Of a stretch of DNA of 36,367 nucleotides, positions 11,327-23,500 are shown one piece after another; the stretch's first letter is position 1; each line of letters starts with the position of its first letter. The position numbers were made by a program, and so were the translations under genes. The DNA is from Neelides folsomi (taxonomy: Eukaryota; Arthropoda; Collembola; Neelipleona; Neelidae): contig JAQGBZ010000518.1 of assembly GCA_034687125.1 (NCBI GenBank), positions 1 to 36,367 of the forward strand. The letters are read 5' to 3'. The notes under the pieces were generated by a model. That model made no database searches and was not told the origin of the DNA. It worked only from the letters and a program-made list of their open reading frames with translations.

Positions 11327-14259
11327 ATGGAGTCTGACAAATCTGACTCTTCTTATTCTGACATTGAAGGAGATTCCGGTGATGGTGATTTGGTAGAACG
11401 CGAAGAAGGTCACGGAATCCAAATCGTCGTTGCAGATGAAGAACACAACTTCGAGCTTGATGAAGAAGCTTTGGGTCGAATTCTTCTTCAAGATGATATC
11501 AAGAATCTCCCAGTCGTCGTCATCTCAGTTGCTGGAGCATTCAGAAAAGGAAAATCTTTCATTCTCGACTTCTTCATTAGATATTTTAGGTCAAAGGTCA
11601 GTTTAATTAATTTTATTTATTACATTTATTTACATTATTGCAATTTAATCGCTTTAATGTTTATTTGACAGTGAGTAAACTGTTAAATAGAATTTGAGCT
11701 ATTTGATTAAAATTAATTTTATCTTACTATTGTTTTTTTAATTTAATTATATTGTTTAATTAAAGTTAATTATTTTGTTAATTTTAATTAGGACAAGACG
11801 GATAGTTCTTGGATGGGAGGAGAAAACGAACCATTGAAAGGCTTCAGTTGGCGTGGAGGAAAAATGCGCGACACGACGGGGATTTTATTGTGGTCAGAAG
11901 TTTTCAAAGTCACGACTCCTGCGGGCGAGGAAATTGCAGTTCTCCTTATGGACACTCAGGTTTTTAATTTAATCCCTTTTTATTCAATAATATAATTGTT
12001 TATAATAGTTAAATTTAACTTTTCCTCCATGTGGAATTATAAAAAATCGTTTTATATGTATTTAAATATTATTTTTCAGGGGACTTTCGACCGTCAGAGT
12101 ACAATGCGCGATTGTGCGACCATTTTTGCCCTCAGTACGATGACAAGTTCAGTTCAAATTTACAATTTGGCTCAGAATATTCAAGAAGATAATCTGCAGC
12201 ATCTTCAAGTAAAATTTATATTTAATTTTTAGCTAATAACGTTCATTTAACTATATTCGGTTAATTATGGTTAATTGTGTTTATTTAATTATGCTATACG
12301 TTTAGTTAATTGTTTAGTTTTAGTTAATTAAATCAGTTAATTGTATTCTTATTTTATATTTTTCCAGGTATTTACCGAATATGGGAGATTGGCACTGGAA
12401 GATGTTTCCGACACGCCTTTCCAAAAGCTCGTTTTTCTCATCCGAGATTGGAGCTATCCATATGATGCTCCATTTGGGGCCGAAGGAGGAAAGCAAATTT
12501 TGGAAGATTGGCTAAAAGTACCAACAATTTATTTATTTAAAATTATTTTGTCATTAATTCAATTGATTCAAGTAGATTTGTTAAGGTTGGGACTTTTTAA
12601 TGTTTTCCCCCATAGGTTTCCGAAACTGAACACGAAGAGCTTCAGTCTTTACGTAAAGACATCCGGTCATGTTTCAGCGACATTTCTTGCTTCCTTATGC
12701 CATATCCAGGAACAAAAGTTGCAACAAATCCGTCATTTGATGGACGCCTTTCAGGTAATTTTATTAAAATTAAATAATTCCAATTAATTTAAAAATACTA
12801 TTTAGAAAGCTTTTTTTCGATTTCTAAAATTAAAATTTAACTATGTTTTAAACTCCTTTTGTATTATATGGATTAACTTAATTATTACATGGATTTGGTT
12901 TTTATTTTCCAGATATTGAAAACGAGTTCAAAACTCATTTAAAATCCTTTGTCCCTTCGTTGCTCTCAGCTGAGAATTTGGTTGTGAAGAGAATTGGAGG
13001 ACAAAAAGTTCGAGCAAAAGAACTTCTTTATTATTTCCAAGCCTATATGAACATATTCAAAGGGAATGAAGTTCCCGAACCGAAGACGGTTTTTTATGCA
13101 ACTGCCGAAGCAAACAATTTAAGTGCAGTTGCAAGTGCGAAGGATCTTTATTCATCGGCTATGAAAGAAGTCTGCGGAGGAAACAAACCGTTTTTGTCAT
13201 CGGCCAAATTGGAAGAAGAACATTTGAGATGTAAAAAAACAGCCGTTTCGCAATTCCAAGCCAGGAGGAAATACGGAAGGGATGAATTTTCTATACGATT
13301 TTTGGAAGCTTTGGAAAAGGTCATTTTTTAATTTTAATTAATTTTAAATGTCAATTATCTAAAAATTTTAATTATTTTCTAACAGTTACAATATAATAAG
13401 GAAAATATGGGAATTGAATGGAGTAAACTATTAAGCTTTAGTTAAATATTGTTATTTTATAAATTTAAATATAATTTCTTAGTGGTTTTAAACTGATTGT
13501 ATTTAATTAAAGATTTTAATTGAATTATTTGAAGGTTTTAATTGACTAAATTGAATTGAATAGGAAATGGAAGAGGAATTTGAGAACTTTAAGGCGATGA
13601 ACGAAAGCAAAAATGTTTTCAAAACTGCAAAAACTCCTGCGACTCTCATCCTCATCTGTGTTATTGCTTACATCTTGTGGGGGATTTTCGGAATGATCGG
13701 ATTGTACTCATTTGCTAACATGTTTTATCTCATCATGGGATCGACACTCGTTTTACTCGGAATCTGGGCATATGTTCGGTAAGTGAAGAATTCATTAATT
13801 GAGCCAATTATCATTTTTAATTTTAATGTTATTATTTAAGAATTCCAAATTCTCGGCCTAATTGTTAAAATTATTATTGGTTATTTAATATTTATTATTT
13901 GTTAATGTGATTTATCTTTCAATTTTAGCTATAGTGGAGAAATGAGAGATATCGGAAATAAAATCGACACTTTAGCAGAAGTTACGTGGGAATATGTAAG
14001 TAAATTTTAATTGATGTTTCTTAACTATAATTAAATTTGTTGTTTAAACTTAACTGTGATTAAAACGATGTTTTTAATCGTAAGATTTGTGTTTAATTGT
14101 ACTTGAAGATTTTATTAAATTGATGATTTTTTATAGGCTTTTAAACCCATTTTTGTTCGAACTGCTTCAAAACTCGCAACCAACTCGATTGAAATCGCTT
14201 CGAATCAAATGATGTCCGGTGGCGAGGGATTTTTTGCCCCGAAAGTGAAAACAAAATAA
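11327..14259 (+). CDS. atl: atlastin, ER membrane-fusing dynamin-like GTPase
   Basis: Nine exons: 11327-11596, 11792-11959, 12080-12208, 12368-12517, 12616-12754, 12913-13319, 13564-13778, 13929-13995 and 14137-14259, in one continuous frame of about 555 residues, normal for the family. Atlastins tether and fuse ER tubules by GTP-driven dimerisation. Visible motifs: P-loop GAFRKGKS at 70-77, switch-1 RDTTG at 116-120, DTQG at 144-147 (split by intron 2), and the RD guanine-specificity pair at 215-216 in LIRDW. The middle three-helix bundle includes the QYFQ-like YYFQAYMNI and the [18 protein letters not shown] region. Two membrane helices lie at about 446-468 and 473-492, and are followed by YSGE and a short C-terminal tail that should contain the amphipathic helix. 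Similarity to fly atlastin runs along the whole length. The N-terminal 40 residues are acidic. Intact. Confidence 0.96.
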
Positions 14260-14636
14260 CGAGTCGAAATCGTCCGTGCATGCTTTATATTTCATTTAAG
14301 TTTAATTTTAAGGAAAATTATTATATTTAAAAAAATGTATCGATAATTTCACAAAGCTCGTCAACCAATTTAATTCTTATAAAGAAAAACTCCTCGTCTT
14401 GAATTAATTTTACATACCAGTAATTGAAGAAAGTGTATGAATCGTGAAATCCAATTTATTATTTACTAAACAGAGATATTAAAACATTTTTGTAAATATC
14501 AGTACACAATATTATATTATATCTTATAATTATATATCTTACAATTACATATGTCTTACAATTATTACATTACATTTATAATTATGAGAGAATTGTGGGA
14601 AGAAATCATGAATTAAAAAAAATCCGCGTCTTTCAA
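14260..14636. other. convergent 3' ends of atlastin (+) and the TPR gene (-)
   Basis: This spacer should hold both 3' UTRs. An AATAAA on the minus strand at 14455-14460 is a candidate signal for the TPR gene. For atlastin no AATAAA was seen, only a TATAAA-type string near 14379. Confidence 0.35.
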
Positions 14637-16062
14637 TTAATTGAACATTTTCTTGAGTCCATCGGCATAGCGTTTGTCCACGAGTCTTTCTTTGTCACGC
14701 AAAATGGCCAATTTGGCAAGAACCATCGCGTTGTCGCCTTTTTCGAGAATCTTTTTCAAATCCACGCGAGCTTTTTCATACTCCTGAAATTAAACAATCC
14801 AATTAATAAAATTTAACTCAAATTTCATATAATTACTTAACTACAATTAACAATAAAGTCGAATGTTATTTAGTTAAATATTATTTTAAATGTTATTTCC
14901 ATTTTATTAATTTTTTGGCCCGAAGGCCCCTGGTCTTTTCCAGGAAAGATTAAAGGTCAATAGGTCAAAAGGTCAAAGTGGTGATAGCGTTCCATTTTCC
15001 TGACACTCTTGTAAAAAATCCAACCTTTTGTTAACTAATTCCAATACTTCGGCAAAAGTCAACCGAGTTCCTTTTATTTGAGGAAACATCGGTGTGAGTA
15101 TTGGTCGTGGCTTTGGATTTGAACAAACATGATCGTCAAATTCTTCGGCTAACCAAAAATTCTTTAAACAACCGGAACAGGAATAGGCTTTAAGCCCATA
15201 TCGGTAAATGAGGTACGGATCGGGCATGGTCCAATGAATGAAACAAATCGTTGTACATTATTATAAATCAGGAAATCATTAACAAGAATGGAATTAAACT
15301 ACAATTGACTATACTGAAAAAACAATGAAGATTTTAATGGGTTTAAATTTTTTTAGCCTTTGACCTTATGTAAGTTTAAAATAATTTGCATAAAAAAGCC
15401 AGAAAATTATTTGGTTAAATGATTAATTAAAGAGTTAAAATAATTAATGCGTTTTAATGGATTTCAAATTCAATTAAATATAAAAAACATAAACGGTTTG
15501 TAAAGTATGATTGAATTAACTTATACTTATAAATAGTATATAGTCAATATACTATATGAAATAGTGAGTTTTAAATTAACATTAAGTGCTAATTCAATTA
15601 ACACTTAAGACTCAACTACAAGTTAATTAATTAAAGTTAATTAATTCGATTGATTTAAATTTAACTAACTTGAACTTCAATATAAGCGGTGGCTCGGCGG
15701 AAAAGTGCCTTGATGTTGTAGGATTCCTTTTCGAGGACGATTGTGCAGAGGTCAATGACGGATTCCCAATTGCGCTTCGCTACGTGACAACAAGCCATGT
15801 TGTTGTAAAGCATCGTCATCAACTTCTCCTTGGACAGAGCTTTGGGATTCGGATCGTAGAGGAATTCGTCATCGGCCAAAATGAGGATTTTCAAACTTTT
15901 GCTGAATTTGTGAAAAGACTCTTCCACTTTCTGTTCGCGGAACAAAGCCGTGGCTTCGTTTTTGAGCTCAAGGGCAAATTCGTACTTCTTTTTGTCGTTT
16001 ATTAAAAATAGGAAGGTCAGGGGAGATTCAGCGGTCAAATTTTCGGATTCTTCGGGATCCAT
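14637..16062 (-). CDS. small three-TPR protein, immunophilin-type (FKBPL/AIP-like) without PPIase domain
   Basis: Two exons: 16062-15670 (131 codons) and 14783-14637, joined across an 886-bp intron (GTTAGT donor, TTTCAG acceptor), giving about 179 residues. Three TPR units can be seen: about 30-62 (KNEATALFREQKVEESF), 80-113 (LYNNMACCHVAKRNWESV) and 117-150 (KALFRRATAYIEVQEYEKA). A C-terminal helix ends KRYADGLKKMF, as in FKBP/AIP-family TPR tails. Some carboxylate-clamp positions for the Hsp70/Hsp90 EEVD tail are kept (N in TPR2; K and R in TPR3), but the usual GN asparagine of TPR1 is replaced by T. A co-chaperone role is therefore an inference. No FKBP domain precedes it. The CUTA stop codon lies only 200 bp upstream on the same strand. 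The intron contains another open frame, listed separately. Confidence 0.75.
14954..14975 (+). promoter_or_regulatory. three AGGTCA half-sites in direct repeat
   Basis: AGGTCA occurs at 14954-14959, 14962-14967 and 14970-14975, each separated by 2 bp (DR2, DR2). AGGTCA is the core half-site of many nuclear receptors. The run lies in the TPR-gene intron. Function is inferred only from the motif. Confidence 0.35.
14973..15227 (-). CDS. nested 84-codon open frame with a C2HC-like zinc finger
   Basis: The frame lies wholly inside the TPR-gene intron, on the same strand. The protein (MPDPYLIYRYGLKAYSCSGC...) has a finger-like pattern YxCxxCxxxF...HxC (C17, C20, H33, C35), then a proline-rich link and a helical tail (TFAEVLELVNKRLDFLQE). 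Base composition is clearly less AT-rich than the surrounding intron, which suggests coding constraint. It may be a single-exon nested gene, an alternative terminal exon of the TPR gene, or an exonised fragment. The family is not recognised. Confidence 0.45.
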   Translation of the reverse strand: MPDPYLIYRYGLKAYSCSGCLKNFWLAEEFDDHVCSNPKPRPILTPMFPQIKGTRLTFAEVLELVNKRLDFLQECQENGTLSPL

Positions 16063-16243
16063 TTTGAACTTTGGGTCAATGGATGATTTTGGATATTATT
16101 TATTCTGAAAGAAATGAAATAGAAAATTCTATTTAGTTCATGATTTGAGATTAAACGATGATTTTTATTAGTGATTGTGATTATTAATTTACACTATAAC
16201 TATTAATCAAGAAAGCAAACAGCGAACTAATTTTTATTACATC

Positions 16244-16249
16244 TTTATT
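16244..16249 (-). terminator. polyadenylation signal of CUTA
   Basis: AATAAA on the minus strand, 13 bp after the CUTA stop codon (16263-16265). Confidence 0.45.
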
Positions 16250-16262
16250 TTATAATGATGTA

Positions 16263-17171
16263 TTAAAAAATAAACAATCGGCTTTTACTTTTATTCTCGA
16301 CTCCGACAATTCCAGTGATCCAATCAAGATATGGTTGGTGTCCTTCAACAATCTGGAATAAAAATGGAAAAAAAGAAGCAAACTAAAGATAAATGGCTTT
16401 TGTTAATTTAATTGGCCTTTAAATAAAATAAATAAACAGCTTCTTACTTACAGGAATCCCAACAATGCAGGGAACCTCGTAGGGATGATTCTCTCTATAA
16501 ATTCAATTAAATAATATTTTTCCTTATTTACTTTAACTATGAAAGAGTTTATAAATCAATCTTAAATTACTTGACAAACTTTTCGATGGCTTCAAAATGA
16601 TGAGATTTGGATTTGATCAGCTGAAAGAATTAAAACGAATGCAATTAAATTTTTAAATTAAAAAGTCAAAGAACAAAGAAGTTGAAGATTTCGATTACAA
16701 GAATGAGTTCTTCGTCCTCGTTAATTTTCCCCTCCCACTCGTAACTGGAAATTAAACCAAAGTTAATTGGAATCAATTTAAGTTTAAATATACAAAGAAA
16801 CTTTAATGTAGAATTAAGATATTCTTACATTGATGTAACTTTCGGGACAATGTTGACACAAGCTGCTAATTTATTTGACACAAGTCCGCTGGAAGCAAAT
16901 TAAAATTTAAAAGGGGGCGTAAAATCATTCTATTATATATTTAACAAAATGTGAATTATAAAAAATTAATAAAACAATTTAATTGGCATTAAAATTAAAC
17001 TCACTGAGCAATTTTTTTCCCAACTTCGACAGAAGGAACTGTGACAAGAAAAGATCGAAATGCGCTCATAGCCTTTTCCTCTCTCGGTGACAAAACAGCA
17101 ACGCAGATGGTCCTTAAGACAAATAACAATGCCAATGAAGTTATCCCAATTACAATTAAAGTCCGACTCAT
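16263..17171 (-). CDS. CUTA: CutA-like protein (divalent-cation-tolerance family)
   Basis: Six small exons: 17171-17005, 16888-16829, 16744-16699, 16620-16571, 16494-16452 and 16352-16263, about 151 residues. The family hallmarks are all present in order: LAACVNIVPKVTSIYEWEGK, then EDEELILLIKSKSHHF, then ENHPYEVPCIVGIPIVEG, then HQPYLDWI. CutA forms a trimer. In bacteria it is linked to copper tolerance, and in mammals a membrane-anchored form affects acetylcholinesterase processing; its biochemical role is unsettled. The first 25 residues (LIVIGITSLALLFVLRTICVA) form a signal or membrane anchor, as in animal CUTA. The catalogue of exons fits exactly in frame. Intact. Confidence 0.93.
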
Positions 17172-17507
17172 GGAATCAAATAGTTAATTGTAAGTTAAAC
17201 CACAAATGTTGTTAATTACTTGTATACCAAAAATTCCTTGTTCTTGTCGCAGATCTTTAATTTTCCATTCGCGCTATTTTCGCAGTTTCAAAGTTCCTTT
17301 GTGATTTACATGCTTTTCTTATTCTGCTTTATCGGCTCTCGAAAATTCTCTTCACCTTTAAAGTGGATTAATTAATGTAATTGTCAATTAACTTTGTTAA
17401 ATCTTAGCTGAAAGCAATCTTAATACAGTGACATGTCATACATTTTAATTGTCATTTTATAAAATACAAATTTTACTTTAAATTAACTTGGTTATAAACT
17501 TCTCCAA
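17172..17507. promoter_or_regulatory. shared divergent promoter region CUTA / XRCC1
   Basis: 336 bp separate the two start codons, which point away from each other. The region contains a GC-richer stretch (TTCGCGCTATTTTCGCAG near 17270-17286). No TATA box is obvious. A bidirectional promoter is inferred from layout only. Confidence 0.5.
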
Positions 17508-20500
17508 ATGCCGATTGTTAAACCAATCCAAGTTGTCAGTTTCAGTTCGGAGGATCCAGTAAGTCATAAGTCATAACACATTTATTTAATTTAAATAGTT
17601 ATATTAATTATGTTTAAAATTCAAGATTGATAATTCTTGCAAATAGTTGTTCATTTTATATAAAAAATAGATTATTGTTCAAATAAACATTTATAAATGG
17701 ATCAGTTAGCTTGCTCTGTTTCGAGTAATTTTTTTAAATTCAGAATCATCCTGCAAGTAATCTCCTCAAAGGAGAAAACTTCCGAAAATGGAAATGCAAA
17801 GAACCCGGGGAAGCTGAACCATACGTCATTCTCAAATTCGAACAAGCAATTACAATTAACTCAATTGACATTGGAAATGAACATTCCGCCTTCATTCAAG
17901 TTTCAGTTGCTCGGTCGGGGAATGACAAGAATAATTTTGAGGTTTTTAATTTATCCATAATTTTTGCAATATTACATATAATTGGATATAATTGGATAAA
18001 AACTTTTATTGGAGAGGAAGACGAGACAAAACTGAAGTTTAAAGTTCAAATATAATATAATTTATTTTTATATAAGAATACAAAATGACTTTAAAATTGT
18101 AATTTGAAATTCGTTTTGTAATTTAGGTTTTATTGCCCAACACGGCCTTTATGAGCCCTTCGGAATCGCGAAATAGCGAAAAACCTTCACGGGTTCGATT
18201 TTTCGGTCTTGACAAATTGGACCCGGCGATTGCGGCTCAGAAATGGGATCTCGTAAAAGTGAGTTGTAATCAAGTATTCAACCGACACGTACAATGCGGA
18301 ATTGCATTCGTCAACCTACACACTCCGCCAGATCCAAATGAGAAAAAGAAAATTGGAATTTTTAATTTACGAAAACCGTTGGTGGACGATGAGGATGACT
18401 ACGGTACTGGAAGTGTTGGATCGCTTTTTCGAAAATATCAAAGTAAAATCACAATTAACTTAACAATACATTTAATTACATTTACATTTAATTTATTATT
18501 CTATTTTGGTTTTTTAATAATCTTTATTCGATTGGTGTTATTTGTTTTATATATTCAACATACTACGAACTTAACTGTATAAATTTAAGCCAATGATTAT
18601 TTATTTAAGTATTAAAAAAAATTATAATCGAAATAAAAGAATAAAGGCTAAGAATTCAATAAAACAATAAATGCTAAGAATTGAATAAAAAATTTAATTT
18701 GAACTCTTTGAACTTTTAGGTTCCTTGAGAAAAGAAGAACCTTTGGGGTTGAGAGGCGACGACGAAAAAAAAGTATTTTTTATCCAAAGCCCAGGTGTGA
18801 AACGATCTCATGTTTTTTTTCTTTCTTTCAAGGAATCTCCTGATCCTTCTTCAGATCCTTCGTCAAAGAAGAGGAAATTGAACTCAGACGAGGCGATTCC
18901 TTCATTCCGTTGTCCAAGTCTCGAGGTCCAACCTTCAGCCCTTTTTCCTTCTAATTCATCAAAAACAACAAAAGGTATTTCGACAACTGGGAGAATTAAT
19001 CCTTCGCCCGGAAGCTCCACAATAAGTAAAAATCCTATGAAAATCCCTCCTTCGTCTCAACTGAGCAAATCTGTGAAGAATTCCAATTCTTCACCAGCTG
19101 CATCGAATTCTTCCAAATCGGTCAATACTGCGAAATCGGTCAATTCGTCCTTCAACTCTTTATTAAGCTCAGTAGGGAAAGGGTCAGATAATGGGAATAA
19201 AACTAGTAAATTGAATAATGGAACAAATCCAAGTGCATCACCTGCATCAAATACCAAAGTCCCCAAGAAGGCGAAGAAGAAAAGAAAAGTTCCATTTGAA
19301 GAATTGATGTCAGGAGTTGTTTTCTGCATCAGTGGATTTGAAAATCCTCTTCGGAGCCACCTGAGGGACAAAGCTGTGGAAATGGGAGCGAAATATCGCG
19401 GTGATTGGAATAGAACTTCAACCCATCTCATGTAAGATCAACACTTCATTACTTGTTAGACAAATAGTTTTGGTTATAATTCCGTTTAGTTAATTAGCCA
19501 AATTAAATATAATTGACTTTTGTTACAATTTTTTATATAGTTTATTTTCTGGTATGGTAGCCAAATTTTTATACATGATTTATATGATAAATGATTTTGA
19601 TAGATAAAATAGTAAACCGTCAAATTATTAATGAATTGTAGAAAGTGTATATATTTTTTATAAGATATACGAGTATGTATAAATAAGTAGTATAAATATG
19701 ATATAAATGAAAGGCGGTTGTCTCTGGTAAGGACGGATGTTTTGGATGAGTTTTGCGAATGTGTGGGCCGAACGTTGAAGGTGAGTTTGTTTAGGAATAA
19801 TGAGATCCCTCGGGTGGAAAGTGGAAGCTCTTCATCTGTCAACTTCACTTTCTGCCACTTCCCTGCTTAAATCAATACAGTCAAAGACACACGACCAAGA
19901 AGGAAATTTAACATTTAATAATACCATATATGTACCATATATTCCATACCTATCTTAATGTATATCTCTGATGCACATCTCTGACACAATTGGTTAATAT
20001 TTGATATATCATTCAAGTCTAAAAAACATATTCTTTACTCATATGATATGTACAAGTAGGAAATTTAATTCTTATTTTAAACATTACAACAAATACAATT
20101 TTGTAATTTATTAATCTTGTTTGGATATATGATATAAGGATGATATTTAAGTAGAAAGTTTACTTTAGAATATGTTTATATTATTTAGTACTGTATAGTA
20201 TATTGTATACACTATATTTAGCACTGTATATTGTGTATATTGTATTTTTAAAGATGAGTATGTCTGGAGAAGTAATTGATATATTGGCATATATATGGTA
20301 TATATTGTATGGATGTTCGTTCATCTTGTGCCAGTGTCTTTTGTGGAATTGTGTCGTGTGAGAGTTTCATTCTTTTCATCATGCCTTGAGATTGAGTTGG
20401 AGGTGAAATGTGTGCTCAGTTCATTCCCTCTTATCTCACGGGGTTTAACTCACTTCCCATTCACTTCCATCTCCTTTCATTCACTCCACTCACTTCACAT

Positions 20501-23500
20501 AGTAAAAAGGGAAAGAGGAAGAATTTCTTAATTCGGGAGATTACAACTCCTTTCATCAGCCTTTTTTTTAATTGAAAATAAAATGTTTTCCACTCACGTT
20601 GGAAAATTCCATTTGGATGACTACCATGACCATGAGATAGGAATAAATTAAACATTAATTAAAATGTTAAATTATTATAATATTTATTATTATTAGGTAT
20701 ACTTACAATTATTATACGAGATATGATATTTTAAATTTTTAGTTTTGTAAATACAGCGCAGAATTTCACGTTGAGTAATTTAATTTAATTTATGTAGTTT
20801 GAGAAAAAAGTAGAACTTTTTTGGTGTGGATTAAACAAAGGGTTTAAATAGCTATAACTTTTAACTTTTACTTCCCAGAATAATTGTTAAAGTTATTTAA
20901 TTTTGAATTCATTGTCAGGTTTATCGCAAGGTTTTAAAAAGGTTCATAAAATCTTATTGCTCACTTTTTAACTTTTCTGGTGGCAATTGTCATTTTATCT
21001 TAAAATGGTTTAAAAGCTTCAACTTTAATAGCGTCATCTTAATGCCAATTTTTGGCTGATAAAAAATATAATAAAATGAAAATAACTTAGAATAAAAATA
21101 TTAATAAAATGAACTTTTACGACTTTGCTAGATAAATGATAAGATGAGAAATCGGAGAGGAAAATAAGTTGAAATAAAGAAAGGAAGGGAAATTAAATAT
21201 GAAAGAAATTCACATTGGTAATTCGAAGTGAATTTACATTAACAAATTCCAACTTCGTATTTCATTTTTAATAGTTTGGAGATGAGTCATTTAAATAAGG
21301 GATGGTTTTTTTCTTCAAATAATCCTTTCATCTTCCTTTCGCATCAAAAATTTTTTTCCCTCAATTCTTCCTTTGAGATCCCAAAATTACTTTCAACTTT
21401 AAAAATTATAATATTTTATTAATGTTGAATTTAAAACATTTTTCAATGTTTTTTCTCTTTTTTTATAAAACCAATTTTCTTTATGAACTTTTCCTACTTA
21501 AAAATAAATTTTCTTAAAAAAACTTTTTTTGGTTTTTGCCTTTTTTGAAGTTTTTTGCCTTAATATTTATTTTATGTAAGAAAATATTGTTATTTGGATA
21601 ACTCTTTTGATAAATACACGACATAAGTATTCACGATGTAAATAAATAAATACTTTTGTATTTACACTACACATTTCAATATATTCACATTTTTGCATGA
21701 ATTTATGTGAATTTTCTTTGGTATATTTTGATGTTGAATTTTTCCATATGAATTTGTCTTTGAATTTCCTTTTAACATTTATTTTGTTTTTTATTTATTC
21801 TTTTTCTATTCATCCATGGAGGAATTTGAAAAGTTGAATTTTACGCCATAGCGAATTTCCTTCATTGCTTCAAGGCCTTTCTCTTTGATTGAAATGACTA
21901 GGGAATTTCCTTTATATAATTTACACTTTCACTCAAACTCTCACAACTCACATTGTAAATATCCAAAATATCCATATGCGTAATATTTATAAGGGAAAAT
22001 ATGGCTGGAGGTTACTCGTTTAAATCGATCAATTGATCATCATTTCCATTTTGCATAAATTATACAAACTATTGCATTTGAAGATTCAGGAGATAATCTA
22101 CACAATATTTACATACACTACAGGCTATATAGTATAAATACCTAACATTTATTTAACTTTACATTTAGAATACCATATATAACATATACTTATATAAATA
22201 CCTAGTATAAATACATAATACGGAAATAAATGCAAGCACATTTATAAGTATAAGATTCAAACTCTCAATTCCTGAAGAGAATTAAAAATTGTGAATTTTG
22301 GTTAAGTTCATTTCCAATTCGCCAATTCTTGATAAAAGTATTAGAAGTAAATTTGGAATTGAAAGAGGGCAAAGTCAAATAGAAGTGGAAAGTCAAATGC
22401 CTAACAATTTTAATGAACAAGGAGGATTTGTGAATAGAAGTGAATGTTTAAGTAAAGATTAATTATTTAACTTTAGATCTAAGGACATTGTGTCAAGTCA
22501 AATGCAATTTATTTCTCATATGAATATTTAGTCATATCTACATAAATAAATATGTTAATATATTTAAATTAGGATAAATATCATATTTCATATTACTACA
22601 CTTAAATACATCACTATTTACTTATGTTATTAAAAACATGGCGATATAATACAGATATGTACAGATACATATAGAACTTAGATATATGGTTAAATGTATT
22701 CTTTATATTACGTGTCTGTATCTGATATAAATATGTATATGATAGTTATTCAAAAGATATGTTTTAAATAAAAGATATTCTCAAAGTGAATGAATAAAGT
22801 TTTGAGTGAAGGTAAATAAATGATGTAAAAGGAAATCTGATTTTGAGTCCAATAATGGTGGTGAATTAATTCAAACTTTTCAATTGCACGAGTTTGGAAA
22901 AGTTTTTATTTTGAGTTTTTGAACATGAGAGGTTTCACTTTTCATGTTTTTTAATTCATTCGACACTCGCGAGGCCACTGCAAGAGAAAAAGGGGAATTT
23001 TGCATGGAAGGGAAATATTTTCCTTTTATTCACAAATCCACATAAATTCAGGATTTTTTTCACAATGTGGCCTTAAAGTCTCGAGATTTCGTGTTTATGA
23101 ATTTGGCATCGGAATATAAAAAGTAAAAGAAAGTGTGAAAAAAGTAAAAGATAAGAAAACGTAAGAATTGTATGAATTGTAAGAATGGGAAAAAAGTAAA
23201 AGAAAGTATAAGAATGGGAAAATGCAAAAAGTGTAAAATGAAAATAATAATAGGGCTAGATAATGATTGTAATTGTATGGCATTCATTTCCAGATGTGCT
23301 TTTGCGAATACTCCAAAGTTCCGTGAAGTGAGGAATTCCGGCCATGGGATAATTGTTAAAAAGGACTGGATTGAACATTCATATGCGAATCGAGCAAGAC
23401 TTCCTTGGAGAAGGTTTTTATATTTATTTTATTTTTATATTATATTATTTTATTATTATTTTATTTAATGTCGAATTAAATCTATTTAATCAATTAAATT

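Noticed and set aside
15670..16005. Plus-strand open frame opposite the TPR gene
   Set aside because: Antisense shadow of the first TPR exon; its translation has no family features.
18808..19431. Two minus-strand open frames opposite XRCC1 exon 4
   Set aside because: Antisense shadows produced by the codon bias of the Ser/Lys-rich linker.
19727..19790. Exon-like stretch (RTDVLDEFCECVGRTLK followed by GTGAGT) inside the first large XRCC1 intron
   Set aside because: Joining it to the flanking XRCC1 exons breaks the frame, BRCT1 is already continuous without it, and no family match is seen.
23172..23468. 98-codon plus-strand open frame
   Set aside because: Only 23294-23413 is coding (an XRCC1 exon); the rest is intron read through.
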